Assembly (NCBI GenBank): GCA_025362575.1
Contig: JANYIQ010000128.1
Span: forward strand, 1-60,973
Direction: 5' to 3'
DNA: 60,973 nucleotides
DNA from: Bacteroidia bacterium
Lineage (GTDB): Bacteria; Bacteroidota; Bacteroidia; B-17B0; Aurantibacillaceae
Part shown: positions 51,480 through 60,907 of the stretch, piece by piece
Layout: every line of letters starts with the position of its first letter
How positions within the stretch are numbered: position 1 is the first letter of the stretch
The notes under the pieces: model-generated
The model's database searches: none
The model's input: the letters and a program-made list of their open reading frames with translations, nothing else
Told to the model about the DNA's origin: nothing
Made by a program: the position numbers and the translations under genes

Positions 51480-52541
51480 TCAGTCCTTAACCCGATTAAA
51501 TCTCATGGTTTTCATCATCCAGGCCGGAACCGGTTTTTCGGGAGCGCGTTTTCTAAGATCAAGATACCATCCCCATTTTTTCATGATCGGGATTTTTTTT
51601 GTCTCAACAAATTCTATTAAAGTTCCATCCGGATCTTCAACATATGTAAAGTGCCCTGCTGCTTCACCCATTTCAAAACCTGAGCCGCCATCAATTGTAA
51701 AAGGATGCCCTGCTTTTTCGCAAGCTTCTTTCAAGGCCTGCATGTTTCTTACATCAAAACACAAATGAATGAAACCAAGATCGCCCCACAAACGGTTCTC
51801 GAAAATTTTTCGTGGTGAATAGTTTTTAGATTGTATCAATTCAATGCAGCTACTGCCGAACATTTCGGCAAAACTAGCAGTTCGTTTTTTACTGTGTGTT
51901 AATAATATTCTTCTTGCTTTTACTGCACCACCGGGTAAGTTTTTCAGATCATCGAACTCGCCTTCTTTGTCATATATAATTTTATCATAGCCTAAAACAG
52001 TTGCGTAAAATTGTTTCGACTTTTCTATATCTGTAACACCTATCATCATTCCAACAGGACCTCCCGTGGTTTTCATTCCTTTAGCGAACCACTCATCACC
52101 CTTCACCACTTCAAAAATATTTTCAAAAGGATCTTTCAAAAAAAAGTGTTCATTGCCATTCGGGTCTTTTACAATTTCAGAAAGTATTTCAACGTTCTTC
52201 GACTTCAAAAAATCGTAAGTTGCTTTTACGTTCTCGCTTTTCATTTTTGCGCAAAACAAACCTATGTCACCCAACTTTGGCTGAAAAGAACAAGGCTCCG
52301 GTTTACGGCTTGTATATTGCCAGATCTCGAAACCGCCACCACCTTTAAGGTTTATAGCTAATATGGCGTGGCGCATGTGAGGTTTTCCGCCGGTGTATGG
52401 CAGCATCAAATTCGCTTCTGCAGCCTCTTCAAAAACAGGTATATCCATACCAAAATGCTGGCGATACCATTTAAAACCCTCGTGTACATTGGGAACTCCA
52501 ATGCCTACCTGCTGAATACCTGCTATGTGATACTGACTCAT
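51480..52541 (-). CDS. VOC-superfamily protein with two glyoxalase-type domains
   Basis: 353 residues, two beta-alpha-beta-beta-beta repeats, each opening with a typical VOC strand: IQQVGIGVPNVHEGFKWYRQHFGMD and MMIGVTDIEKSKQFYATVLGYD. The second ends HFTYVEDPDGTLIEFVETK, a canonical metal-ligand Glu. Candidate ligands include His residues near each N-terminal strand. It could be a dioxygenase or isomerase; it is not 4-hydroxyphenylpyruvate dioxygenase because the conserved C-terminal block of that enzyme is absent. Substrate unknown. Confidence 0.78.
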   Translation of the reverse strand: MSQYHIAGIQQVGIGVPNVHEGFKWYRQHFGMDIPVFEEAAEANLMLPYTGGKPHMRHAILAINLKGGGGFEIWQYTSRKPEPCSFQPKLGDIGLFCAKMKSENVKATYDFLKSKNVEILSEIVKDPNGNEHFFLKDPFENIFEVVKGDEWFAKGMKTTGGPVGMMIGVTDIEKSKQFYATVLGYDKIIYDKEGEFDDLKNLPGGAVKARRILLTHSKKRTASFAEMFGSSCIELIQSKNYSPRKIFENRLWGDLGFIHLCFDVRNMQALKEACEKAGHPFTIDGGSGFEMGEAAGHFTYVEDPDGTLIEFVETKKIPIMKKWGWYLDLRKRAPEKPVPAWMMKTMRFNRVKD

Positions 52542-52640
52542 AATGGCGACAAATATAAGCGAATTTTACCGTTTGAAATAGCATAAAAAATAGCCAAAAT
52601 TCCTGTGCTTTTCTTAAATTTAAGCCAAATTAAAACGATC

Positions 52641-53828
52641 ATGTACGGAGACTTTAAACAGCATTTGCAAAGCCAGTTAAACGAAATTGAAAGTAACGGC
52701 TTATTTAAAAAAGAACGTGTTATCACATCGCCTCAGGGAGCAGTTGTAAAAGTAGGCGGTAAAGATGTTGTCATTTTTTGCGCCAACAATTATTTAGGGT
52801 TGTCATCTCATCCTGCTGTGATAGAGGGTTCCAAAAAAGCATTGGATTCTCACGGATATGGAATGAGCAGTGTTCGTTTTATTTGCGGCACCCAGGATAT
52901 TCATAAAACCTTAGAAGCAAAGATCGCTTCGTTCTTAGGACAAGAAGACACAATTTTATACGCCGCTGCATTTGATGCTAATGGCGGAGTTTTTGAACCC
53001 TTATTTGGCGAAGAAGATGCGATCATCTCTGATGAATTAAATCATGCATCCATTATCGACGGTGTTCGCTTATGCAAAGCGCAGCGCTACCGTTATAAGA
53101 ACAGCGACATGGCCGACCTCGAAGAACAATTAAAAAAGGCACAAGCTCAGCGTTACCGCATCATTGTTACCGATGGAGTTTTTAGCATGGATGGTTACGT
53201 TGCGCCCTTAGATAAAATTTGTGACTTGGCTGATAAATATAAAGCGCTTGTAATGGTAGATGAAAGCCACGCTACAGGCTTCATTGGCAAAACCGGCCGC
53301 GGCACCGTTGAACTTAAAAATGTAATGAACCGTGTAGACATTATTACCGGCACCTTGGGCAAAGCTTTGGGCGGTGCAATGGGTGGGTTTACAACAGGTA
53401 AAAAAGAAGTGATCGAATTATTAAGACAACGGTCTCGTCCTTACCTTTTTTCTAACTCATTAGCTCCAGGAATAGTTGGTGCGTCTATCGCTGTTTTTGA
53501 TCTGTTAAGTAAAACAACCGAACTTCGCGATAAATTAGAATGGAACATCAATTACTTTAAAAAAGGAATAAAGGAAGTAGGTTTAGAGATTAAGGAAGGC
53601 GATTCGGCCATTGTACCCGTAATGCTTTACGATGCCAAATTATCACAGGTGTTTGCCGACAAATTATTGCAGGAAGGAATTTATGTAATTGGGTTTTTCT
53701 TTCCGGTGGTTGCAAAAGGTCAGGCACGCATACGTGTTCAATTATCGGCAGCACATACAAAAGAGCATTTGGATAAAGCCATTGCTGCTTTTGCAAAAGT
53801 TGGAAAAGAATTAGGAGTGATCAAATAA
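52641..53828 (+). CDS. kbl: Glycine C-acetyltransferase (2-amino-3-ketobutyrate CoA ligase)
   Basis: PLP enzyme of the alpha-oxoamine synthase family, 395 residues from the ATG at 52641 (MYGDFKQHLQ); an ATG 12 codons upstream is out of character for the family. The PLP Lys241 lies in TGTLGKALGGAMGG. NNYLGLSSHP, DELNHASIIDG and RPYLFSNSLAP match Kbl well. It converts 2-amino-3-ketobutyrate and CoA to glycine and acetyl-CoA in threonine breakdown. No threonine dehydrogenase is beside it. The next gene, kdsA, begins 19 bp downstream. A related serine palmitoyltransferase-like role is less likely. Confidence 0.88.
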   Translation: MYGDFKQHLQSQLNEIESNGLFKKERVITSPQGAVVKVGGKDVVIFCANNYLGLSSHPAVIEGSKKALDSHGYGMSSVRFICGTQDIHKTLEAKIASFLGQEDTILYAAAFDANGGVFEPLFGEEDAIISDELNHASIIDGVRLCKAQRYRYKNSDMADLEEQLKKAQAQRYRIIVTDGVFSMDGYVAPLDKICDLADKYKALVMVDESHATGFIGKTGRGTVELKNVMNRVDIITGTLGKALGGAMGGFTTGKKEVIELLRQRSRPYLFSNSLAPGIVGASIAVFDLLSKTTELRDKLEWNINYFKKGIKEVGLEIKEGDSAIVPVMLYDAKLSQVFADKLLQEGIYVIGFFFPVVAKGQARIRVQLSAAHTKEHLDKAIAAFAKVGKELGVIK

Positions 53829-53846
53829 ATCTTTAAAAAAAATTGT

Positions 53847-54671
53847 ATGAATAAAATTGTAAAAGTTGGAAATATCGAATGTGGCGCAAAAGATCTATTC
53901 TTAATATCGGGCCCTTGTGTAATTGAGGAAGAATCAATTATGATGAAAACAGCCGAAAAGCTGAAAGAGGTTTCTGAACGTTTAAAAATAAAAGTGATCT
54001 ACAAATCATCTTTCCAGAAAGATAATCGGAGCAGTTTAAAATATTATGACGGTCCGGGTTTAGCAAAAGGTGTTGCTTTACTTGCCAAAGTAAAAGAACA
54101 GTTCGGATTTCCGGTATTAACCGATATTCATTATCCTGATCAGGCTGCAGCTGCAGGAGAAGTTTGTGATGTATTGCAAATTCCTGCATACCTTTGCATG
54201 CAATCTACACTTTTAGTAGCGGCAGCAAAAACAGGCAAAGTGGTGAACATAAAACACGGTCAGTTTTTAGCACCGGATAATATGAAGCATCCTGTTCAAA
54301 AAGTTTTAGAGAGCGGAAATGACAAAATTATTTTAACTGAACGCGGTTATACCTTCGGATACAATGATCTTATTGTTGATCCAAGAAGTTTCTACCATTT
54401 AAATAATATTGGTTACCCGGTTGTGTTTGATGTAACACATTGCGTTCGAAAATACGGAATACCAAGTTCTGATGCCAAAGGAGGTGCCCGCGAATTTTTA
54501 CCGGTGCTTTCAAGAGCAGGCGTTGCAAGCGGTGTAGATGGCGTATTCATTGAAACACATCCTGAGCCTGCTAACGCATTGTGTGATGCGGCTTCTCAAT
54601 TATGCGTTTACGATCTTGAGGAATTTTTGAAGCCTTTGATCGAAATACATAATTTGGTTAGGAAGTATTAG
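53847..54671 (+). CDS. kdsA: 3-deoxy-8-phosphooctulonate synthase (Kdo-8-phosphate synthase)
   Basis: Condenses arabinose 5-phosphate with phosphoenolpyruvate to start Kdo synthesis for lipopolysaccharide. 274 residues, with LISGPCVIEEESI, YKSSFQKDNRSSLKYYDGPGL, LTERGYTFGYNDLIVDPRSF and FIETHPEPANALCDA, the family signatures. An Asn residue where metal-dependent enzymes carry Cys in the N-terminal motif was not seen clearly enough to classify it. Overlaps the convergent minus-strand gene by 4 bp. With the hldA-like gene nearby it supports an LPS core. Confidence 0.95.
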   Translation: MNKIVKVGNIECGAKDLFLISGPCVIEEESIMMKTAEKLKEVSERLKIKVIYKSSFQKDNRSSLKYYDGPGLAKGVALLAKVKEQFGFPVLTDIHYPDQAAAAGEVCDVLQIPAYLCMQSTLLVAAAKTGKVVNIKHGQFLAPDNMKHPVQKVLESGNDKIILTERGYTFGYNDLIVDPRSFYHLNNIGYPVVFDVTHCVRKYGIPSSDAKGGAREFLPVLSRAGVASGVDGVFIETHPEPANALCDAASQLCVYDLEEFLKPLIEIHNLVRKY

Positions 54672-56107
54672 AATTTCATTTTCTTAACAAACACTTTGCC
54701 ACTTTCAGTCTCCGCTTTTATAATGTAAATACCCGTTGGGTATGAAGAAATATCGATGGCAGTGCCTTGACCAATTCTTTCATTTGCATAGATCTTTCTT
54801 CCGCCAATATCATAAATTTCCATCCGCACAATTTGTTCGATTGAAGAAATAGTTAAAATATTATATGCAAGTGATACATTTATATCTGCATACTCAACAG
54901 AAATACTTTCAATACCTGTAGCAGGAATAAATTCGTAAGCTCCAATATCAATGATACCCACATTGGTTCTATTAGAATAATTCGAAGGGTGTTGATATTC
55001 ATAAATTGAATTCAAAACAAAGCCATTACTGGCAATGCCGCATGTTGTACCCGAATTGATCGCCGATGAGGGTGCAGTTAAGCGATAATTGTACGAAGCA
55101 CTGCTTACGAAGCTCGCCGTTGTTATAGAAGGATAAAATTTATTTCTTATCGTATCTAAAATGGTTGTGGTTCCTGAAAGTAAAGTGCCCGGACCGGCAA
55201 AAATATTATTGTAGCCTTTATACAAGTTTGTTCCTGCGCCTAAGCTCACAAATACAGCCGTACTTCTTTCGCTCACTATTGTATTATTGATGAGATAAAA
55301 ATTATGCGGCGTTGGATTAACCGGCGCCTCTAATTTATAACCGATCACGTTTGAATTTTGCGCATTTACACCATGCTGAATCACATTTCCCATTACCACT
55401 GCAATTCCACCTTGAGGGATGTCAATATCGCGACTTGCAGTACCCGTGGCCTCATCACTAAATCGATTATATAAAATGTAATTCACCCAAGCTCTGCTTT
55501 TCAGATCGTGACCAATAATGGCATGATGCGAATAATTGTAACGAAATACCAAAGTGTCTATAGAATTAATATATAGGTTATGTGAGAAACCATCGCCCCA
55601 ACCACAATATCCAAACTCTGTATATTCAATTAATATTTTACTTGGATTTACAGAATTTGCTAAAATGCCATCATCATTATCGTGAAAATAACAATGTTGA
55701 ACCGTTAAGTTCTTTCCCTCCTGTCTTATTCCTGCCCAGTTCTTGCTGGCTCCAACAACATCATGACAATTTGAAAACTCAATGTATTGAACAGTTGTAT
55801 TCATTCCACCGATAACCCAGATCGCTTTTTGTCCGTAAGAAGTATTGTTGGCATTTAAATGCGCGTAACCACTACCTGCTGCGCGTAATAGCAAATTGTT
55901 CGCCGACCAATAGCAAACGTCAGCCGTATATACTGCAACATCAATGTCTACAGTGTCTCCATTTGCAACTAAGGTCGAAACTTGACTTGGTTTTGTGTAT
56001 GTTTTTAATGGTCCTACTTTCCAAACCACCGCGTTTGCTAGTGTTGCGAACAATATACAGGCTAAAAATAAAATTGCTTTTTGAAATTTTTGTAATGATT
56101 TTGACAT
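54668..56107 (-). CDS. T9SS-exported right-handed parallel beta-helix protein
   Basis: 479 residues from the ATG at 56107; a TTG two codons upstream is less likely. Signal MSKSLQKFQKAILFLACILFATLANA is followed by short repeats of Asn, Gly and His-rich turns (NTTVQYIEFSNCHDVVGASKNWAGIRQEGKNLTVQHCYFHDNDDGI), the pattern of a beta-helix of the pectate-lyase or Nos-like type. A type A sorting domain closes it (NVSLAYNILTISSIEQIVRMEIYDIGGRKIYANERIGQG to KKMKF). Possible polysaccharide lyase or adhesin; no catalytic residues can be named. Convergent with kdsA (4-bp overlap). Confidence 0.8.
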   Translation of the reverse strand: MSKSLQKFQKAILFLACILFATLANAVVWKVGPLKTYTKPSQVSTLVANGDTVDIDVAVYTADVCYWSANNLLLRAAGSGYAHLNANNTSYGQKAIWVIGGMNTTVQYIEFSNCHDVVGASKNWAGIRQEGKNLTVQHCYFHDNDDGILANSVNPSKILIEYTEFGYCGWGDGFSHNLYINSIDTLVFRYNYSHHAIIGHDLKSRAWVNYILYNRFSDEATGTASRDIDIPQGGIAVVMGNVIQHGVNAQNSNVIGYKLEAPVNPTPHNFYLINNTIVSERSTAVFVSLGAGTNLYKGYNNIFAGPGTLLSGTTTILDTIRNKFYPSITTASFVSSASYNYRLTAPSSAINSGTTCGIASNGFVLNSIYEYQHPSNYSNRTNVGIIDIGAYEFIPATGIESISVEYADINVSLAYNILTISSIEQIVRMEIYDIGGRKIYANERIGQGTAIDISSYPTGIYIIKAETESGKVFVKKMKF

Positions 56108-56182
56108 ACGCAATTGTTTTTAAGTTAAGCCGCAAGAATAATTCCAGCGGTCATTAGTTTCAAATATAACAATAAATCTTAA

Positions 56183-56905
56183 TTATTTTTTTGCTTCGTA
56201 AATGGCGGCAATGCCAAAAGACAGCGACTTAAAAGAGGCTTCTTTGAATCCGCAATTTTTAAGAATGGCTACAAGTCTTTCGTTATCAGGAAAAGCCTTT
56301 ACGCTTTCAGGCAAATAGGCATAAGCTCTATTATCTTTTGAAAAGAATTTGCCAATGGTTGGAGTAATATAAGAAAAATAGAAGGTATAAAATTGTTTTA
56401 TCGGGAATTTACGCGGATAAGAAAATTCAAGGATGATCAAACTGCCTCCTGGTTTTAAAATGCGACTTAAGTTCTTCAAGCCCTTTTCCAAATTCTCGAA
56501 ATTACGAACACCAAAGCCAACGGTAATCGCATCAAAAGTGTTATCAGCAAAATCCAATGTTTCGGCATCACCAAGGTTCAGTTCTATTTTTGAATCGAGA
56601 TTCAGTTTTTTCAATTTCTCTCTTCCAAATTTCATCATCCCTTCGGAAATATCTATGCCAATAATTTTTGTTGGGTTCAATTTCATGCAGGCGATCGCAA
56701 AGTCACCGGTGCCGGTAGCAACATCCAGGATCAGTTTAGGTTGAAGAGGAATCAATCGCTTTACGCATTTTTTCCTCCAGCCTTTATGAATACCCATTGA
56801 TAAAAGACTGTTCAGAAAATCGTAACGAAAAGCGATATTATCGAACATTTGAGCAACTTGCTCTTTTTTAGAATCGCTATTGTTATATGGAGTTACCTGA
56901 GACAT
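56183..56905 (-). CDS. ubiE: Demethylmenaquinone methyltransferase
   Basis: SAM-dependent methyltransferase of the last menaquinone step (often called MenG). 240 residues, with MFDNIAFRYDFLNSLLSMGIHKGWRK, DVATGTGDFAIA (SAM site), GDAETLDFADNTFDAITVGFGVRNFENLEKGL and LILEFSYPRKFPIKQFYTFYF matching UbiE/MenG throughout. Menaquinone rather than ubiquinone is expected in this phylum. It faces the hldA-like gene across a 47-bp gap. Confidence 0.95.
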   Translation of the reverse strand: MSQVTPYNNSDSKKEQVAQMFDNIAFRYDFLNSLLSMGIHKGWRKKCVKRLIPLQPKLILDVATGTGDFAIACMKLNPTKIIGIDISEGMMKFGREKLKKLNLDSKIELNLGDAETLDFADNTFDAITVGFGVRNFENLEKGLKNLSRILKPGGSLIILEFSYPRKFPIKQFYTFYFSYITPTIGKFFSKDNRAYAYLPESVKAFPDNERLVAILKNCGFKEASFKSLSFGIAAIYEAKK

Positions 56906-56952
56906 TTTTTATTTAAACCCTATGCTGCGGAGGTGTAAATTTTGAAAAATAT

Positions 56953-57969
56953 TTATCTTACAAAATCCAGCTCAAAAGCCTCGTGTAAAAGTTTTTCCTT
57001 ACTAATTGGTACAACACCAACTTCTTCACAAACAATTCCGCCTGCTAAGTTTGCAAGAGCTGCGGTTAAAACAGGATTGCATTCCAATGCTCTGCACAAA
57101 GCTGCAACACTTATCACTGTATCGCCGGCTCCTGAAACATCTGCAATGTTGCGAACATGCGCTTCCACATGTTCTTTCACACTTCTTGAATTGGTAATGA
57201 TACCTTTATCTGCTAAAGTCACTAATGCAGTTTCGAATTTTTGTTTTACTCTGAAACTGCTTACAGCACGCTGTAACTCATCAATATAATTACCGTCAAC
57301 ATCGATCTTTAAACCTTCACGAAGTTCTTTTAAATTCGGTTTAAATAAAGTTACTCCTTTGTAAGCGTTAAAGTTTTTGCTTTTCGGATCAACACAGGTT
57401 GGTATGCCTTTATTCTTTGCCAGCTCAACTACTTTACTGATGAGTTTAGGGGTGATCAATCCTTTATTATAATCTTCAAAAATGATCACATCAATTTTTT
57501 CGTGTGTGATGATATGAGAAATTAGTGTCAGCAAATCCTGTGTTTCATCACTGCTGATATCTTCTTCTGTTTCTTCATCTACCCTTACCACCTGATAATT
57601 ATTTCCGATCACACGGGTTTTAACCGTCGTTAAACGTTCACGTGATTTTAAAATTCCTTTCTGACTTAATTTCTGCTGTTTCAATAATTCCATGAACGCT
57701 TGTCCTTCGTGATCGATGCCAATTACTGAACACAGAACCGGATTAGCACCTAAGGCCTGAATGTTCAGGGCCACGTTGGCAGCACCACCCAGGCGGCGTT
57801 CTTTTTTGTTTACACTGACAATTGGAACCGGTGCTTCTGGTGAAATGCGATTTACCTTTCCCCACATGTAACTGTCAACCATTACATCACCAATAATAAG
57901 CACATTTAGATTATTGAAAGAGCGAAAAATTTCGCGTAAGTGCTCTTTTTTAATAGAAAATCTCCTCAT
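56953..57969 (-). CDS. D-glycero-beta-D-manno-heptose-7-phosphate kinase (RfaE domain I)
   Basis: PfkB-family sugar kinase, 338 residues, with GDVMVDSYMWGKVNRISPEAPVPIVSV, GGAANVALNIQALGA, PNLKELREGL and the C-terminal anion-hole GAGDTVIS. These match HldE domain I, which phosphorylates heptose-7-phosphate for LPS core. The nucleotidyltransferase domain of bifunctional HldE is absent, so a separate partner must exist outside the window. It starts 3 bp after the aminotransferase stop, so these two are co-transcribed. Confidence 0.88.
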   Translation of the reverse strand: MRRFSIKKEHLREIFRSFNNLNVLIIGDVMVDSYMWGKVNRISPEAPVPIVSVNKKERRLGGAANVALNIQALGANPVLCSVIGIDHEGQAFMELLKQQKLSQKGILKSRERLTTVKTRVIGNNYQVVRVDEETEEDISSDETQDLLTLISHIITHEKIDVIIFEDYNKGLITPKLISKVVELAKNKGIPTCVDPKSKNFNAYKGVTLFKPNLKELREGLKIDVDGNYIDELQRAVSSFRVKQKFETALVTLADKGIITNSRSVKEHVEAHVRNIADVSGAGDTVISVAALCRALECNPVLTAALANLAGGIVCEEVGVVPISKEKLLHEAFELDFVR

Positions 57970-57972
57970 TGT

Positions 57973-59166
57973 TTATTTCAATTTTGAAAGTGATTCTTTC
58001 ATACGCTTTAAAGCTTCGCGTAAATTATCTTCTGTTGTAGCGTAAGAAAAACGAATGTAATTATCGTCACCAAATGCAGCACCCGGCACAAGTGCCACAT
58101 GCGCTTCATCTAAAAGATACATCGACAGATCCGTTCCGTTCTTAATGGTAAATGCGCCATGCGATCTTCCAAAATAATAACTTATTTCAGGAAAAAAATA
58201 AAATGCCCCTGCCGGTAAGTTTGCTTTGAAACCGGGAATTTCCTTTATCAATTCAAACACTAGGTCGCGGCGCTTTTTGAAAGCGTCACGCATGTAAAAG
58301 GTATCTTCTTTTGGAATCTCCATTGCAGCGTGCATTGCCTTTTGAGTAATACTGGAAGTAGCTGAAGTGAACTGTCCCTGCATTTTATCACAGGCCTGTG
58401 CTATCCATTTTGGAGCTGCCAGAATTCCACCTCTCCATCCAGTCATTGCAAATCCTTTTGAAACTCCACTAATGGTTATCACTCTGTCTTTAATGAAATC
58501 GAACTGAGCCATGCTTTCATGCCCGCCAATGTAATTTATGTGTTCGTAGATCTCATCACTGATGATATAAAGTTCATCGTGTTTTATAACAACATCTGCA
58601 ATTGCTTTCAATTCATTTTTACTGTAAACCGAACCGGTTGGATTACAAGGTGTGCTGAAAATAATGGCGCGTGTTTTTTTAGTGATGTGTTTTTCCAGTT
58701 GCGCACCGGTAATTTTAAAATCAGATTCAAGTGTGGTAGGAATGATTATCGGAACGCCACCTGCCAGTTTCAGGATCTCGATGTAACTAACCCAGTATGG
58801 TGAAGGCACTATGACCTCATCACCTGGATTGATCAAACAAAGAACCGCGTTTGCAATACTTTGTTTGGCACCCGTAGAAACAACAATATCATCAGGAGAA
58901 TAATCCAGGTTGTTATCGCGCTTAAATTTTTTACAAACGGCCTGGCGTAATTCTAAATATCCTGAAACATGTGTATAGTAGCTGAAATTATTATCGATGG
59001 CTTCGTGTGCGGCTTTTTTTACAACATCTGGTGTGGCAAAATCGGGTTCACCCAGACTCAAACTTATAATATCTACACCCTGAGCTTTTAGTTCGCGGCT
59101 TTTTCGCGCCATCGCAATGGTTTGCGATTCGGATATGAGATTTATTCTATCTGCTAAATGTGTCAT
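57973..59166 (-). CDS. Aspartate aminotransferase family, class I PLP
   Basis: Amino-acid transaminase, 397 residues: LSLGEPDFATP, NNFSYYTHVSGYLELRQA, NPTGSVYS, SDEIYEHI, PLP Lys237 in SGVSKGFAMTGWRGG and FRFSYAT-like end RFSYATTEDNLREAL. The N-terminal SETIA-like lead and length fit the I-gamma aspartate aminotransferases. Substrate could also include other amino acids such as prephenate or tyrosine. In one transcript with the heptose kinase (3-bp gap). Confidence 0.85.
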   Translation of the reverse strand: MTHLADRINLISESQTIAMARKSRELKAQGVDIISLSLGEPDFATPDVVKKAAHEAIDNNFSYYTHVSGYLELRQAVCKKFKRDNNLDYSPDDIVVSTGAKQSIANAVLCLINPGDEVIVPSPYWVSYIEILKLAGGVPIIIPTTLESDFKITGAQLEKHITKKTRAIIFSTPCNPTGSVYSKNELKAIADVVIKHDELYIISDEIYEHINYIGGHESMAQFDFIKDRVITISGVSKGFAMTGWRGGILAAPKWIAQACDKMQGQFTSATSSITQKAMHAAMEIPKEDTFYMRDAFKKRRDLVFELIKEIPGFKANLPAGAFYFFPEISYYFGRSHGAFTIKNGTDLSMYLLDEAHVALVPGAAFGDDNYIRFSYATTEDNLREALKRMKESLSKLK

Positions 59167-59238
59167 TAGTTCACAGTATTAATAGATAACAAATCTAAAA
59201 AATTGTTTGGTAGTAACTACGGTTTATTCAAAAAAATA

Positions 59239-59261
59239 AACCCCGGTTATGAGGCGGGGTT
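59239..59261 (-). terminator. Terminator of the choice-of-anchor T9SS gene
   Basis: Stem AACCCCG / CGGGGTT on the minus strand, followed by TATTTTTTTG, 25 bp after the stop of the gene that ends at 59286. Confidence 0.85.
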
Positions 59262-59285
59262 CAAAGAATTTTTAGTATAAAACGT

Positions 59286-60116
59286 TTATTGTTTAACCAG
59301 CATTCGCTGCGCGTATGGCATGCTGTTAACTGATAGTTTTACCATGTAAATGCCAGCCTGCAGATCAGAAGGTAAAACAGCGCTTACAGAATGCACCCCT
59401 ACCGTTTGGTTTTCACTTAATAATACATTTACTTCCTGTCCGTGCAGGTTATACAAAGTGGCTTTAACATTGCCATCATGAATCAGTGTATACTGCATTC
59501 TGAAATCGCTGATCACAGGATTTGGATAAAGGTTAAAATTTGCTGACGAAATAACAGGGTCATTAATACCACTTACAGAGGTGTTTGCTGTAAGAGCGAA
59601 TACATTGTTTCCGGGTACATCTCCTGAAGTAGAGCCATTACCGTTCACCGCATTTCCGGCTACATATATTTTAGCAGTTCCGCTTAAAGGAGCCACCCAA
59701 ACAAATGAAAATATTACTGAACCACTGCCCGTCTTGGGAGTAGTTTGCGTCGCGTTCTTTCTGGTACCGGAATTTGCAAACTGAACCCCCGCAAATGCAG
59801 TTGTCATGGTTCCCGCATTGGCGTTGGCCAATGTAAGGATCTCGCAATCGAAACCAAATTTGGTAAATGAAGTATTGGTAATTGTAATATCAAGGGTATA
59901 AGTTTGACCCGGAACATACTGATTAGCAACGAAAGCAGGTGTAGCATTTATTCCCACTATAGTAAGACCAGTGCTGGCACCATGGCAGGCGGAACAATTT
60001 GATTCCCCGGGAGCTCCGGAAACACCGATAATGCCGCCACTGCTGATTTTAACAAAAGCAGATACACTAACAAGAACAGTCGCAAGGATCGAAATGGAAA
60101 AAAGTCTCTTCTTCAT
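59286..60116 (-). CDS. T9SS-exported protein with CxxCH motif (choice-of-anchor V-like)
   Basis: 276 residues from the ATG at 60116, which begins MKKRLFSISILATVLVSVSAF. Near the N-terminus GAPGESNCSACHGASTGL contains Cys41-x-x-Cys44-His45, a heme c-like CxxCH site. The middle is an all-beta domain of a type seen with reelin or anchor domains (TYTLDITITNTSFTKFGFDCEILTL). A type A sorting domain ends it (FNLYPNPVISDFRMQY to MLVKQ). Whether the site binds heme or is only a structural disulfide is not known. Strong terminator behind it. Confidence 0.78.
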   Translation of the reverse strand: MKKRLFSISILATVLVSVSAFVKISSGGIIGVSGAPGESNCSACHGASTGLTIVGINATPAFVANQYVPGQTYTLDITITNTSFTKFGFDCEILTLANANAGTMTTAFAGVQFANSGTRKNATQTTPKTGSGSVIFSFVWVAPLSGTAKIYVAGNAVNGNGSTSGDVPGNNVFALTANTSVSGINDPVISSANFNLYPNPVISDFRMQYTLIHDGNVKATLYNLHGQEVNVLLSENQTVGVHSVSAVLPSDLQAGIYMVKLSVNSMPYAQRMLVKQ

Positions 60117-60190
60117 TATATTAAATGTTATAACATGCAATTTACAGCATTTTATCCGTTCTTTTCAAAAAAAGTACGTCTCAAAAACAT

Positions 60191-60198
60191 TAAATTTG
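60191..60198 (+). promoter_or_regulatory. -7-like promoter element of the barrel gene
   Basis: TAAATTTG, a full consensus -7 match, ends 7 bp before the ATG at 60206, implying a leaderless or very short-leader transcript. No clear TTTG lies 19-20 bp upstream, so support is partial. Confidence 0.4.
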
Positions 60199-60205
60199 TA
60201 CTCCT

Positions 60206-60907
60206 ATGCGCAAATGCCTTATTTCCACGCTCATTTTTTTATCTGGGTATTATACCTTAAAAGCGCAGCAACCCGGCAATTACAAAGGCAAATCGGAGTT
60301 TGATCTTAAAAACTATAAAGCCGATCCACGCGATCGATTAATATTTGAATTCAATCATACGGGCTGGCTTGGTCAGCCAAAAAATATTAAAGCTGACTGG
60401 AAAAGCATTGGTTTTAATTTTGCATTGATGTTCGATAAACCTTTTGGGACTTCTAATTTCAGTTTAGGTTTTGGCGCGGGAATTTATTGCCACAATTACA
60501 GTTCCAACGCAGATTTTATTTACAAACTTGATAGTACAAATAAAAATCCAAGCACTGTTTTGATCCCGAAAACAGATGATTATGTCGCCAATCGCTATAA
60601 CGAACGTATTTTTGAAATTCCGGTAGAAGTTCGTTTCCGAACCAAAACAGCAACCATGTTCAAGGTTATGGTTGGAGGAAAGATCGGCTATGTTGCTTCT
60701 GATTTTAAAAAGACAGATGATGCCGACGGAAGAGTAAGAGTTTACGACATCAAAAACATAAACCATTTGCGTTACGGAATAAATTTCAGGATCGGTGTTG
60801 AGCAATTTTGTCTAACCGCTTCTTATTACTTCAGCGAAGTATTCACCAATAAAGGCCCTAAGGGCGTAATCCCCTATTCTATTGGCATTGCCATCATTCC
60901 TTATTAA
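60206..60907 (+). CDS. Small outer-membrane beta-barrel protein, PorT-like
   Basis: 233 residues. Signal peptide MRKCLISTLIFLSGYYTLKAQ is followed by alternating amphipathic strands (LIFEFNHTGWLG, FNFALMFDKPFG, FSLGFGAGIYCH, EIPVEVRFRT, MFKVMVGGKIGYVAS, LRYGINFRIGVEQFCLTASYYF) ending in an aromatic tail (IIPY). It fits the outer-membrane beta-barrel family that includes PorT-type proteins. Role unknown. The last 66 bases of the window hold no further gene. Confidence 0.72.
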   Translation: MRKCLISTLIFLSGYYTLKAQQPGNYKGKSEFDLKNYKADPRDRLIFEFNHTGWLGQPKNIKADWKSIGFNFALMFDKPFGTSNFSLGFGAGIYCHNYSSNADFIYKLDSTNKNPSTVLIPKTDDYVANRYNERIFEIPVEVRFRTKTATMFKVMVGGKIGYVASDFKKTDDADGRVRVYDIKNINHLRYGINFRIGVEQFCLTASYYFSEVFTNKGPKGVIPYSIGIAIIPY

